Origin: Gimesia alba
GTDB lineage: Bacteria > Planctomycetota > Planctomycetia > Planctomycetales > Planctomycetaceae
DNA length: 64,000 nt
Direction: 5' to 3'
Assembly (NCBI RefSeq): GCF_007744675.1
Contig: NZ_CP036269.1
Span: 5,249,546 to 5,313,545 of the forward strand
How positions within the stretch are numbered: position 1 is the first letter of the stretch; every line of letters starts with the position of its first letter. The notes under the pieces are model-generated. The model was not told the DNA's origin. It did not search any database and worked only from the letters and a program-made list of their open reading frames with translations. The position numbers were made by a program, and so were the translations under genes. Of this stretch, positions 43,201 through 58,200 are shown one piece after another.

Positions 43201-46200
43201 GTCATCAATTGTATAACTGAAGCTCTCCGTTGCTGTTGTACCAGCCAGCAGTGAATCATATTGGCCATTTGGATCATAACTGAAAGTCCCATCAGAGCTG
43301 ACCGTCAGTAGAGCACCTGAAGATAACGCGAACTGAGTCCCCACTGTCCCCTCTGAAATGTCACTCACACTAAAGACATCATTGGTGTCAATATCATTGT
43401 CAACGCCACTCCCGTTATCGTCAAACAGGTTACCAGAAGTTGCACTGTATTGATTTGTCGTAATACTATCATTCGCAGCCGTCACCGGGTCATTCAAACC
43501 GTTGACCATGATCGTTACCATACCCGTATCGGTTCCTCCCTGGGAATCAGTAATTGTATAGGTAAAGCTGTCTGTGGCTGTTTCCCCAACCGCCAGTGAT
43601 TCATACTGACCGTTCGGATCATAAATGAAAGTTCCATCAGAGTTCAGAGTCAGGAGTGCGCCAGAATTTAGAGCGAATTGTGAATCAATAGTCCCGCCAG
43701 TTACTGCTGTTACATTAAAGCTCTGATTTTCGACGTCACTGTCGGCGGTCATTGGATTGAAATTCAATACATTACCCGTAGTCAGTGCCGTCGCTTCATC
43801 GGTACTGAATGTATCATCGACGGCAACGGGTGCATCGTTTATACCAGTAACGGTTATGGTAATCATTCCCGTATTACTCACCACGCCGTGGATATCGGTG
43901 GCTGTATAATCAATCGTCACTGTGCGCGATGCACCCGCCTCTAGATCCTGGAAGTCGCTCCCTGGTTCAAACGTAAATGTCCCGTCGTTGTTATTGAGAA
44001 CTGTTCCTTCACCGGGCATGGAATTAATTGCATAGATCAGACTGTTGATATCATCGTCCGAGTCCACATCAGCGCCAGCAAATGAACCAGCGACTGTTAG
44101 ATCATCCTCCATAGCCGTAATTTCCACCGCGGTGGATGTCGGTGCGTCATTTATACCGGTGACGGTTACGATAATCTCTCCCGTAGTACTCACCGCGCCG
44201 TGGGTATCGGTGGCTGTATAATCAATCGTCACCGTGCGCGTCGCACCCATCGCCAGGTCCTGGAAGTCACTGCCAGGATCGAACGTGAACGTCCCGTCGT
44301 CATTGTTGAGTATAGAACCTTCACCCGGCATCAAGGTTATCACGTAAGTCAGACTGTTAACATCATTGTCTGAATCAGCATCGTCACCGGCAAATGCGCC
44401 ATGAACGGTGACACCATCCTCCGTGGTCGCAACTTCCACTGCGGCGGCTGTCGGTGCATCGTTCACGCCCGTAACCGTCACCGTGATCGTTCCTGTATTA
44501 CTCATAGAACCATGCCCATCGGTTGCCGTATAAGTAAACGTTACATCCCGCGTTTGGCCGACCCCTAAGTCCTGGAAGTCGTTTCCGGGATCAAAGGCAA
44601 ACTCCCCACCTGCATTCGAAACGACAGTCCCTTCATTCGGTCCCGAAATAACTTCATAAGTCAATGAACTCGCGTCGTCGTCACTGTCACTATCGGAACC
44701 CGACACATTGAAGGTTACGATGGGACCATTTTCAGTTGCTTCGATACTCGCATCGTTTGCTATGGGCGCGTCGTTGACTCCCGTAATCGTGATCGTGGCG
44801 GTCTGAGCAACAACGCCGCCGTTACCGTCAATCACGTTAAAGCTGTAAGTGATAACTTCGGTTTCTCCGACGGCCAGACTGTCGTAGGCACTGGGCGTGA
44901 TATCCAGGCTGTTGCCGTTCTGAGCGATGCCAGAGGCGTCGCCGCTGACGAGGACCAGACTATCGATATTCAGGATATCACTTAGATCGACGTCACTGGC
45001 GTTGGTGAGCAGATCCAGACTGGCGGTACCATCATCTTCGGTGAGCGTCGAGCTCACGGCGGCACTGACGGTCGGTGCGTCATTGACGCCGGTAATGGTA
45101 ATGGTTGCCGTCTGAGCGACAATACCACCATTACCATCGACCACGTTAAAGTTGTAAGTGATGACTTCCGTTTCGCCAACTGCCAGACTGTTATAGGCAC
45201 TGGGAGTGATGTCCAGGCTGTTGCCGTTCTGAGCGATGCCAGAGGCGTCGCCGCTGACGAGGACCAGACTATCGATATTCAGAGTGTCGCTCAAATCGAC
45301 GTCACTGGCGTTGGTCAGCAGATCCAGACTGGTGGTACCATCATCTTCGGTGAGCGTCGAACTCACGGCGGCACTGACCGTGGGCGCGTCATTGACTCCG
45401 GTGATGGTGATGGTGGCCGTCTGTGCGACAATGCCGCCGTTGCCGTCAATGACATTGTAGTTGTAAGTGATAACTTCGGTTTCTCCGACGGCCAGACCGT
45501 TATAGGCACTGGGAGTAATTTCCAGGCTATTGCCGTTCTGGGCAATGCCAGAGTCGTCGCCGCTGACGAGGACCAGACTCTCGATATTGAGAGTGTCGCT
45601 CAAATCGACATCAGTGGCATTGGTTAATAAATCCAGGTTCGCCGCGCCATCATCTTCGGTGAGCGTGGAACTCACGGCAGCGCTGACGGTTGGTGCGTCA
45701 TTGACGCCCGTAATCGTGATCGTGGCCGTCTGTGCGACAATGCCGCCGTTGCCGTCAATCACGTTAAAGTTGTAGGTGATGACTTCGGTTTCTCCGACTG
45801 CCAGACTGTTATAGGCACTGGGAGTGATGTCCAGGCTGTTGCCATTCTGGACAATGCCGGACACGTCGCCGCTGACGAGGACCAGACTCTCAACATTCAG
45901 AATATCACTGAGGTCCACGTCACTGGCGTTGGTCAGCAGGTCCAGACTGGCAGTGACATCATCCTCGGTGAGTGTCGAGCTCACGGCAGCGCTGACAGTA
46001 GGCGCGTCGTTTGTGCCCGTGACGGTCACGGTTACGGTTTCCGTGCTGACTGCACTATGGGAATCAGTCACTCGATAGGTAAACGATACATCGCGTGTTT
46101 CACCTGCGGATAGATCCTGAAACGCGCTTTCAGGATCGAAGGTGAAGGTTCCATTATCATTTGAACTCGCCAATCCTTCGCTGGGTTGACTGATGACTTC

Positions 46201-49200
46201 ATAAACCAGCGAATTGAGATCGTCGTCACTGTCGACATCCGAAATCAGAATGCCAGTTGTGACCGTTGTCCCATCTTCTGTCGCTGAAATATTGGTGGCA
46301 CTCACGGTGGGGGCGTCGTTGACTCCGGTGATCGTGATGGTGGCCGTCTGTGCGACAATGCCGCCGTTGCCGTCAATCACGTTGTAGTTGTAAGTGATGA
46401 CTTCGGTTTCTCCGACTGCCAGACTGTTATAGGCACTGGGAGTGATGTCCAGGCTGTTGCCATTCTGGACAATGCCGGACACGTCCCCGCTGACGAGGAC
46501 CAGACTCTCAACATTCAGAATATCACTGAGGTCCACGTCACTGGCGTTGGTCAGCAGGTCCAGACTGGCAGTGACATCATCCTCGGTGAGTGTCGAGCTC
46601 ACGGCAGCGCTGACAGTAGGCGCGTCGTTTGTGCCCGTGACGGTCACGGTTACGGTTTCTGTGCTGACTGCACTATGGGAATCAGTCACTCGATAGGTAA
46701 ACAATACATCGCGTGTTTCACCTGCGGATAGATCCTGAAACGCGCTTTCAGGATCGAAGGTGAAGGTTCCATTATCATTTGAACTCGCCAATCCTTCGCT
46801 GGGTTGACTGATGACTTCATAAACCAGCGAATTGAGATCGTCGTCACTGTCGACATCCGAAATCAGAATGCCAGTTGTGACCGTTGTCCCATCTTCTGTC
46901 GCTGAAATATTGGTGGCACTCACGGTGGGGGCGTCGTTGACTCCGGTGATCGTGATGGTGGCCGTCTGTGCGACAATGCCGCCGTTGCCGTCAATCACGT
47001 TGTAGTTGTAAGTGATAACTTCGGTTTCTCCGACTGCCAGACCGTTATAGGCACTGGGATCAATGCTCAGAGTCGTCCCGTTATTAGTAATACCCGTATT
47101 GTCACCACTGACGAGTATTAAGCCATCGACGCTCAGTATGTCGCTCAAATCGATATCGCTGGCACCCGTTAACAGGTCTAAATCAAAACTGTTATCATCT
47201 TCGGTGACAGTTGAAATCACAGCAGCACTTACTGTGGGAGCATCATTTTCACCGGTAATGGTCAGGGTGACTGTTGCTGTATCTGCCTCTCCATCGAGAT
47301 CGGCAATTGTATATGTGAAAGTATCCGTGGTGCTTTCACCGGTCGCCAAATCTTCAAATGCACCATTGGGGTTATAGTTGAATGTGCCGTCAGAACTGAC
47401 GGCTAGAAGAGCACCAGAGCTCAAGCTGATTTGGTTGTCAACATTTGCTTCGCTGTCATTGACTTTCGTGATCTGGATGGAGTCGCCGACATCAGGATCA
47501 TTGTCCGTTCCATTGCCATTATCTGCAAACAGACTTCCATAAACGGAGCTGTCTTCAGTGGTTGAAATACTGTCATCCTGAGCGACGGGAGCACCGTTAA
47601 TACCATGAATTGTAATTGTCGCCGTTTGAGCGACGATGCCGCCATTGCCGTCAATGACATTGTAGGAATAAGTGATGACTGCAGATTCACCTTGAGTCAG
47701 GTAGGAATAAGCAGCAGGATCGATATCAAGGGTGGTGGTGTTAACAGTAATGCCGGATACATCGCCACTCACCAGAGCCAGACTATCGACACTGAGTGTG
47801 TCACTGGCATCCACATCACCGGCACCCGTTAATAAATCAAGCGTGTAGCTGATATCATTTTCGGTGACAGTGGAGCTCACGGTCGCACTCACGGTAGGTG
47901 CGTCGTTGACTCCTGTGATGGTGATCGTGGCGGTCTGAGCCACAATGCCGCCGTTGCCGTCAATCACGTTGTAAGTGTAGGTGATGACTTCGGTTTCACC
48001 GACTGCCAGACCGTTATAGGCACTGGGAGTAATATCCAGACTGTTGCCGTTCTGAGCGATGCCGGAGGCATCGCCGCTGACGAGCACGAGATCGCTGATA
48101 TTCAGGACGTCACTCAAATCCACGTCGCTGGCATTGGTTAGCAGATCCAGGTTCGCGGCACCGTCATCTTCGGTGAGCGTGGAAGTCACGCCGGCGCTGA
48201 CCGTGGGCGCGTCGTTGACTCCCGTAATGGTGATCGTGGCGGTCTGAGCCACAATGCCGCCGTTGCCGTCAATCACGTTGTAAGTGTAGGTGATGACTTC
48301 GGTTTCACCGACTGCCAGACCGTTATAGGCACTGGGAGTAATATCCAGACTGTTGCCGTTCTGAGCGATGCCGGAGGCATCGCCGCTGACGAGCACGAGA
48401 TCGCTGATATTCAGGACGTCACTCAAATCCACGTCGCTGGCATTGGTTAGCAGATCCAGGTTCGCGGCACCGTCATCTTCGGTGAGCGTGGAAGTCACGC
48501 CGGCGCTGACCGTGGGCGCGTCGTTGACTCCCGTAATCGTGATCGTGGCGGTCTGAGCCACAATGCCGCCGTTGCCGTCAATCACGTTGTAAGTGTAGGT
48601 GATGACTTCGGTTTCACCAACCGCCAGATTGTTATAAGCACTCGGATCAATGCTCAGGCTGTTACCATTGTCGATAATGCCTGTTGCATCCCCGCTCACC
48701 AGACTCAGACCACTCACATTGAGGATATCACTGGTGTCCACATCGCTGGCACTGGTCAACAGGTCCAGGCTATAGCTGCCGTCATCTTCGGTGACAGTGG
48801 AACTCACGGCCGCACTGACCGTGGGGGCATCATTCACACCGGTAATGGTGATCGTGGCGGTCTGAGCCACAACGCCACCGTTGCCGTCAGTCACATTATA
48901 ACTGTAAGTAATGACTTCGGTTTCGCTGACCGCCAGATTGTTATAAGCACTCGGATCAATGCTCAGGCTGTTACCATTGTCGATAATGCCTGTTGCATCC
49001 CCGCTCACCAGACTCAGACCACTCACATTGAGGATATCACTGGTGTCCACATCGCTGGCACTGGTCAACAGGTCCAGGCTATAGCTGCCGTCATCTTCGG
49101 TGACAGTGGAACTCACGGCCGCACTGACCGTGGGCGCGTCGTTCACGCCGGTAATCGTGATGGTCGCGGTCTGAGCCACAACTCCGCCGTTGCCATCGAT

Positions 49201-52200
49201 CACGTTGTAGGTGTAAGTGATCACCTCGGTTTCACCGACCGCCAGACTGTCATAGGCACTCGGCGTTATGTCCAAGCTATTGCCGTTCTGCGCGATGCCG
49301 GACGCGTCTCCGCTGACGAGCACCAGATCGCTGATATTCAGAATATCACTCAAATCGACGTCATTGGCGTTGGTGAGCAAATCCAGGTTGGCGATGGTGT
49401 CATCTTCGGTGAGTGTCGAGCTGACCGCGGCGCTCACGGTGGGTACGTCGTTCACACCGGTAATCGTGATCGTTGCGGTCTGAGCTACAATACCACCATT
49501 GCCGTCAATCACGTTATAGCTGTAGGTGATAACTTCTGTTTCCCCAACCGCCAGACTGCTGTAGGCACTCGGATCAATACTCAGACTAGTGGCACTTTCA
49601 GTAATACCGGTCGCGTTGCCACTGACATACGTCAGGTCGCTGATGCTGAGCGTGTCGCTGAGGTCCACATCACTCGCATTGGTAAACAGATCCAGGCTGG
49701 AAATACCATCGTCCTCCGTGACAGTTACACTCGCCGTAGCACTCACGGTGGGCGCGTCGTTCACACCGGTGATCGTGATCGTGGCGGTCTGAGCCACAAT
49801 GCCACCGTTGCTATCGATCACGTTGTAAGTGTAGGTGACGATTTCGGTTTCACCGACCGCCAGACTGTTATAGGCGCTCGGAGTAATGTCGAGGCTGTTC
49901 CCGTTCTGCACGATGCCGGAGGTGTCCCCGCTGACGAGCGTCAGGCCATCGACATTGAGAATGTCGCTGAGGTCCACATCGCTGGCACCAGTCAATAGAT
50001 CCAGGCTATAGCTGCCGTCATCTTCAGTGACAGTGGAATTCACGACAGCACTGACTGTGGGGGCATCGTTCACGCCGGTGATTGTGATGGTGGCGGTCTG
50101 GGCCACAACGCCACCATTGCCGTCGATCACGTTATAGCTGTACGTAATAACCTCTGTTTCACCGACCGCAAGACCCGTATAAGCATTCGGATCAATATCC
50201 AGACTGTTGCCATTCTGAGAGATACCGGAATCATCCCCACTGACAAGCGTCAGACCACTCACACTGAGGATGTCACTGGTGTCTGCATCGCTGGCACTGG
50301 TCAACAGATCCAGGCTATAGCTGCCGTCATCTTCGGTGACGGTGGAACTCACGGCCGCACTGACGGTGGGGGCATCGTTCACGCCGGTGATCGTGATCGT
50401 TGCGGTCTGAGCCACAACACCACCGTTACTGTCAGTCACGTTGTAACTGTAGGTAATGATTTCGGTTTCCCCGAATGCCAGACTGTTATAGGCACTCGGA
50501 TCAATGTCCAGGCTGTTACCGCTCTGAGTGATACCGGAATTATCACCACTGATAAGCGTCAGGCCATCGATATTGAGAATGTCGCTGAGATCCACATCGC
50601 TGGCACCAGTTAACAGATCCAGGTTATAGCTGCCGTCATCTTCGGTGACGGTGGAACTCACGGCCGCACTGACGGTCGGGGCATCGTTCACGCCGGTGAT
50701 CGTGATCGTGGCGGTCTGAGCCACAACACCACCGTTGCCGTCAGTCACGTTGTAAGTGTAGGTGATGACTTCGGTTTCACCGACTGCCAGATGGCTATAG
50801 ACATTCGGATCAATGTCCAGACTGTTCCCGTTCTGGCTGATGCCAGAGGCATCCCCGCTCACCAGCGTCAGACCACTCACACTGAGGATGTCACTGGTAT
50901 CTCCATCGCTGGCACCAGTCAACAGATCCAGACTATAGCTGCCGTCATCTTCAGTGACAGTGGAATTTACGACAGCACTGACTGTGGGAGCATCGTTCAC
51001 GCCGGTGATCGTGATGGATGCGGTCTGAGCTACGACACCGCCGTTGCCGTCAGTCACGTTATAGCTATACGTGATAACTTCCGTTTCACCGCCCGCAAGA
51101 CCCGTATATGCATTCGGATCAATGTCCAGACTGTTGCCATTCTGAGTGATACCCGAATCATCACCGCTGACGAGAGTCAGACCATCGATATTCAGAATGT
51201 CGCTCAAGTCCACATCACTGGCACCAGTCAATAGATCCAGACTATAGCTGCCGTCATCTTCAGTGACAGTGGAACTCACGACAGCGCTGACTGTGGGAAC
51301 ATCATTCACAGGATTGACAACGACCGTAAAAGTATGAGTCGTTTCAACACTCAATTCATCGGTCACTGTAATTGTGATGAGTGCAGAACCATGTTGATCG
51401 GGATGGGGAGTAAATGTAAGTGTTCCCGTTGTGTCTCCAGGGATATAATTAACGGCGGGATTCGGAAGTAAAGTAAGATCATCACTGCTGGCCGTCACGC
51501 CTGTGACCTGTAGGCCACTGTCACTGGCGATGATCCCTGTCAGATTAACTGTCTGTTCGGCAGCATCTTCGTCAATCACGAGGCTGTCATCATTTGTAAT
51601 CAAGGCGGTTCCCTGGCTCTGAGCCAAGATCACACCACTGGTAGCGACCAGGTTGCTCAATGTCACCAGCAATGTTTCCGTGAGTTCAATTCCATTGTCA
51701 TCAGCCAGAGTGACTGTGATCGTTTGTGTTTCACCAGCCGTTCCCGTGAAGTTGAGCGTACCAGAGCCGGCTGTGTAATCGCTACCCGCGACCGCAGTGC
51801 CGTCAGCGGTTGACCAATCAACGGCAACGCCCCCCTGCACCGCTTCATCCAATGTTACGGTGAACGTCACGGTCCCCATACTTTCATTGACGGTAACATT
51901 ATCTATGGAAAGAGTCGCACTATCATCGTTTGTAATCGTGCCTGTTGCATCCTGTGGCAAAAGATTGATATTTAGGACCTGTAAGCCACCACCGAAATCT
52001 GCAACATAGATTGTATCTCCGACAACATCCAGACGCCGCGCATCACCGGGAGTCTCGAATGAACCAATTTGTTTGATACTGGCTGGATCACCAATGTCCA
52101 GAACATGCACACCGCTACTAGCCGCGACATAGGCGAGATCTCCAGTAATCTGTACTCCTAAAGCGATACCAGGAGTAATATAGGAACCAATTTCGGTGAT

Positions 52201-55200
52201 ACTGTTTATATTACTGATGTCCAAAACACGAAAACCATTATGGCGATCTGCGATGTAAGCAAAATCCCCAACGACTTCCACATCTAGAGCATTATCTAAA
52301 GCACTATAGTGACCTAACTCTGTGATATTATAAGGATCGCTGATATCTAAGAAGAAAAGACCACCAGAGCCAGCAGCGACATAGGCAGTATTGTCCACGA
52401 CTGCCAAGCCCTGTTCGGTACCGATTGTTTGAATCAGGTCTAATTGGATGAGATTGGAAGGATCACTAATATCTATGACATGAACACCGCTACCAGCCAC
52501 GACATAGGCCAAGTTTCCGACAATTTGCAGATCTTGCCCAAGACTAAGAGGGATCATATCAAGTTCGATAATAGAGGAAGGGACACTGATGTCTAAAGCA
52601 TAGAAGCCATAAGCTCCAGCGACATACGCGATATTCCCAACGACTTCCACCCCCGTAGACGAAGTGGTTGTTTCTTTCCCTAATTCAATGATATTGGTTG
52701 GATCACTGATATCCAGGATTCGTAGACCATCTGAGGTCTCTCTATTCGTAACATAAGCAATGTTTCCTACTATTTGCACAGAAGTTGCTTTATAGAATGT
52801 TTCAAGAGATCCAAGACGATCGATACTACCCAGTACCTGATTAGATTGAATATCTCGACCATGATTTTGGAGATTATATAACTCAATATAAAATTGTTCG
52901 TCAGATTCGACTAAGCTGTCACCAGCAACCTCCACTGTTATTGTTGTCGATGTTTGACCAGCGGCGATAGTTACGGAACCGCTGACGGGTGTGAAGTCAG
53001 TTGCATCCGCAGTACCATTGACTGTCGTGTAGTCAACTGTCACATCCGCATCAGATGGAGTATCTAAAGAAACAGTAAATGTAAGAAGCGTTGTGCCAGA
53101 ATCCCCCTCTGCCTGTGTTACATCGTTGATCGAAAGGATGCCCTTTTCCGCATTCACAATCGTCGCAACCCCTTTTGCATCTGCCAGGAGTACATTCATG
53201 CCAGATGCCTCTAATCCCGTCAGAATAACAAACAAGGTTTTATCTAAGTCGACTACACTATCATCAATTAGTGTGACTGAGATGGTTTGAGTTTCCCCCA
53301 AAGTCCCTAAGAAATTTAATGTGCCTGAATCAGCGAGGTAGTCAACACCTTGAATTGCAGTAGAGTCCCAACCGATACCGGCGGTAAACCAGTTGACACT
53401 CAGACCTCCCTGCACAGCTTCATCGAGAGTGACCGTGAAAGTGGCTGTTTCGTCACTTTCATTCACTGTGAGATCATTAATTGAAAGACTGGCACTGTCA
53501 TCATCACTAATCGTACCAATAGATTGTGAATCAGCCAGCGTAACACTCAACCCACCTGACTGTAGGTTCGAGAGATTGACCAGAAGGGTTTCATCTAATT
53601 CAACAGTCGCATCATCTGTAATGGTGACCGTGATTGTCTGTGTCTCACCGGCTGTTCCTGCAAAGTTCAAGGTTCCGGATCCAGTCGTGTAATCGGTGCC
53701 CGCGACCGCTGTTCCGTCGGCGGTGGACCAGTCGACAGCAACGCCCCCCTGCACTGCTTCATTCAATGTAACCGTGAAGGTTGCGGTGCCCGCACTTTCA
53801 TTGACGGTGACATCTGCAATCGAAAGACTCGCAGTGTCGTCATTGGAAATCGTGCCTGTCGCCTGGTCATCGGCCAGTGTGACATTCAATCCTCCCGCCT
53901 GCAGATTCGACAGATTGACCAGAAAACTTGTGTCTAATTCGACCGTCGAATCATCGGACAGGGTCACGCTAATTGTCTGTGTTTCACCAGCGGTACCAGT
54001 GAAATTAAGCGTACCGGAACCAGCCGTATAATCGGTTCCTGCCAATGCGGTTCCATCCAGGGTTGACCAGTCGACGGTTAATCCCCCCCCTTGAACGGCC
54101 TGATCCAGAGTGACGGTGAACGTGGCTGTCCCTGCCCCTTCATTAACCGTCAGATCAGCAATCGAGAGACTCGCGCTGTCGTTATCAGATATGGTCGCGC
54201 TCGCCTGTGCCTGGCTGAGGACGAGTGCCTGCCCTCCCGTGACAAGATTACTCAAGTTGACATAAAACGTTTCATCAGATTCCACAACCGCATCATCAGA
54301 CAGGGTAACGGTAATCGTCTGTGTTTCCCCGGCAGTAGTACCAGCGAAGTTCAAGGTGCCGCTCGTCGCTGTATAATCGCTGCCCGCGACAGCAGTCCCA
54401 TCAGCGGTAGCAAAGTCAACAGAAAAGGCACTGCCGACCGCTCGGTTAGATGTGACGTTGAACGTTGCTGTGCCTGCAGCTTCATCGATCGTCACATTAG
54501 AGATTGCAACTTCACCGACTTTTTCAATGCGCATGGCATCGGCTTCAACGTACCCATCGGCATTATCACTTGTCAGAGTGACAGTGATCGTACCATTGCC
54601 GTCAACTGTAAAGAAACCAAGGTCCTGCCAGTCAAACCCCGCATCAGTCACATCGGCCACCAGTGGCACAGTCTGGTCCAGAGGTATGGAACTCGCCCCC
54701 CCCGTTATCCCTGAAACGGTAAATGTGCTGTTCGTCGCGCGGTAGGCATCGACATACCAGTGACCCGAGATTCGATACGTTCCAGATGGAAGATCGCTGA
54801 AAGCCCAACTCGCATAGTCCCCTGTATGATTACCGGAATTCATATACTCGATATCACCGCCGTAAAATGCACTGTCAGCAGCTTGAGTCCAGTCATTACC
54901 AATTATTGTGAATCCGGCATCGCCATCATCAATGATTTGCACATGATCATCGTTGATAATGGTCCCGGTACCCCAGAGTGTATCAACACCACCAGCTAAA
55001 CTGATGCTGTTGGAATAGTCTTCTGAAATTACAGTGAACGGGCTCACTGAACTGTAAAACGTATCAATGAAGGCAAAGTCAAATACTTCATCCGCTTCGA
55101 TTTTTGTATCACCACTGATCGTAAATGTAACAGTAGCTGAAGTAGATCCAGCTGCAATCATTCCATAGCCACCAATTTGAGGATCAATGAAATCACCATC

Positions 55201-58200
55201 GGCGGCTGTTGCAGTATTGTCTAACACGGGAGACCAGAAATGAAGATCGACATCCAGCGGGTTTGAGATATTTACGACCACGTTGAATTGAGTACTGCCG
55301 CTGTCGCCTTCCAGTTCTGAGACATTCGGGGTTCCGATTGAAAAGACAGTGCTGTCATCATTAGTAATGGTGCCAGTCGCCTGAACGTCCTCCAGAACGA
55401 TATTCAATGTACCCGAATTCTGAACATTGGATAAATTGACTACGAAGCTTTCATCGAGCTCCACCGTTGTATCACTGTTGAGTGTGACCGTAATCGTTTG
55501 TGATTCCCCATCCACATTACCTGCAAAGTTAAGTGTGCCGTTCGTAGCGGTATAGTCCGATCCGGCGATCGCAGTGCCGTCAGAAGTAGCAAAGTCAACA
55601 GAAAATGCCGCCCCAGCTGCTTTGTTGGATGTGACAGTAAATGTTGCTGTCCCGGCATCTTCATTGACGATGACATCGCTGACTGAAAGCACGGTCACTT
55701 TTTCAATCCGCATCGCATCTGCCAGCACATAACCGTCGGCATTTTCATTGGTCATTGTAACGGTAATCGTTCCACTCTCATCAACGGTGAAGTAACCCAG
55801 ATCCTGCCAGTCCTTGCCCGCATCATTCAAGTCTGCAGTGAGGTATTGCTGATTCACTGTCTGTGAAACCGATCCGCCTTCAATTCCGGATACCGTGATT
55901 TCTGTATTAGTGGCACGATTGGTCCAGGGAGCCCAGAATCCGGAAATGCGGTAGGTGCCTGACGGAAGGTTGCTAAACGCCCAACTGGCTGATTCCCCCG
56001 GATGCGCACCGGGGGCCAGATAATGAATATCAGACTGATTATATTCGCTGCCAGGAGCGTTACTATAATCCCATCCTGTGGTTGAGAATCCACTGTCTCC
56101 ATCGTCAATAATATGGGTATAAATCGAGTTATTGACATAGAAACCACCGGAGGTTCCAGTGCCGGAAAGATTCACCACGTTGGCCTCTAAGGGATTTCCG
56201 CTGGTGCCGACAGAATCGTAAGCATTCAGGATTGCCGTAGTTGCAAAGACCTCTGATTTGAGATCGTCGTTATCCACGATTGAACCGGATGTCGTATCCA
56301 CGGTTACGGTTCCTGATGTAGTCAAGCTTGTCACGTAAATATGACCATCGGCGTCTAAGTCAATATCTCCTGAGCCGGTATAAACGTATGCGCTTTCATA
56401 CAGATAAATAAGTCCCCCGTTATTACCCGCACTGTGATCTGCCGTCAGAGAAATGTTACCGGAACTTGAATTGATCGACCTGCCGCCTCCCAGCACGAAA
56501 TCTTCTTCAGCTACAAACGAAAGATCGCCTGATTGGCTACTTACTTCTGTGCCAGAGAGGAAAATGCCATAGTTATCGGACCCACCGGTCCCACCATCCC
56601 CATTGATCGTAACGGTTGCTGCACTCGCCCCTGTTCCTGTTGAGGAAATCATACCATTTGTAGTTAAGACACCAAAATGGTTCCCCCCGCTCCCGGATCC
56701 ACCAGTTCCGGAAATGACGATATCTCCATCAACACTGGAAACAAAATCGTGTTCCAGTACTGAGGCCCACAGGCTGACACCGTAGTTTCTCTCTCCTCCC
56801 GCGTTTCCGCCGGTTCCATTCACAATAATTTGACCTGCATTGGCTCCTGTCCCCGTGGAAGTGATTCCTCCAGTCAGATACACTCCATAGTTATTAGATC
56901 CTGTACCGGCCCCTTGCCCTGTAATGTTGATATCACCATCGATTGTTGTCACAGTAGCTTCCGGCGTCAGATAAACCCCATAATTATCATTGACACCTGC
57001 GCTACCTGTTCCATTCAGGGTGATCGTAGCTGCACCTGTTCCCACTCCTGTTGATCCAACAGTGCCCCCCTGCAAGATCAAACCATAGTTGTGATCTCCA
57101 AAGGTAGTCGTTCCATTTCCGGTCAGTGAGATAGCTCCATCAACGCTCGTAATGTCAGTTCCCAAAATATAGGCCCCGACGTTACCAGTCAGTCCAGTTC
57201 CGGCTGTTCCATTGACTGTAATCGTGGCAGCATTAGCGCCTGTCCCTGTTGAAGTAATATTGACTTCATGGAAATTGACTCCATGATTCGAGTTTTCATC
57301 CGAAGTATAACTCCCTCCGCCAACTCCAGTGAATGAGATATCGCCGTCAACACTGGAGATGTCAGCTTGATAAACAAAAATGCCACGATGGCCACTGCTG
57401 CCTGTGCCACCAGTTCCATCAATCGTAATCGTAGCTGCATTCACTCCAGTCCCTGTAGAAGTGATACTTCCATTAGTGATTGAGACGCCAAAGCTATTCA
57501 CACCTGTTCCAGCACCTCCCCGCCCCGTGAGTGATATATCCCCGTTTCCGGTCGACTGGATCGACGCATTATCGGCTTCAATTCCAATGAAGTCGCCTGT
57601 AGTCGTGCCACCATTATTCGCCAGTAAAGTGATTCCGCCATCGATGGTCGTCAGGCTACTGCCAGTGTTAAGGAGAATGTTACGACTGGCGGTCAGAGAA
57701 ATGGCCCCCGTCGTAGAAGAAATACCGCTGTCGACAGCAATGGTCTGCGCGGTCACTGTCAGGTCATTCGCTCCCATGGCTGTGGTATCGGTCAGGAAGG
57801 TCACGTCATCGTCGGTATCACCAGTAATCGTAACGTCTGCTACGTTCAAACTATCCAGGCCCGTGACGTTGATAGCATCAGCGCCGCTGCCGGAGTTTGT
57901 TGAGATACTTACGGCTGTAGCCGTGTTCACAAAGGTAACGGCAGCGCCCAGTGTGGAATCAATGCTGGTCAGCCCATCATTGCTGGTACCCGAGTCGGAG
58001 AGCGTGATCGTTTCTGCAGCGCCCAGGAAATCAAACACACGATTGATCACATCCAAATTGTCGGCGAGGGAACTTGTGCTCGTATAATTGATCAACTGAC
58101 CGTCAATCAAAATACTGCCAGCCGTATCACTGTTCAATGTATGTGTGACCGTACTCAGAGCACCAGCGTAGCTGCCAGATTCTAATTCGACCGAACCGCC

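Larger units (their letters stand above)
42450..51310 (-). repeat. 28-copy cadherin/VCBS-type tandem repeat array
   Basis: 28 repeats, each opening with N-D-A-P-T-V-S-A or a variant and closing with T-I-T-I-T-G-V. The commonest unit is 103 residues (309 bases). The last repeats, nearer the C terminus, are a longer diverged VCBS type with G-T-F-x-Y-D-P-N-G-Q-Y. Several neighbours are almost identical in DNA sequence. Confidence 0.9.

Noticed and set aside
44927..50000. Regular series of short plus-strand frames repeating every 309 bases
   Set aside because: Mirror images of the VCBS units on the minus strand, not genes.
42450..51310. Regular tandem repeats that could suggest a CRISPR array
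   Set aside because: The units are 309 bases, fully coding, with no short repeat/unique spacer pattern.
57380..58087. Plus-strand frames in the N-terminal blocks (also 60566-61090 and 59483-59860) that look alike
   Set aside because: They resemble each other only because the minus-strand blocks are duplicated. They are low-complexity P/V/S shadows.
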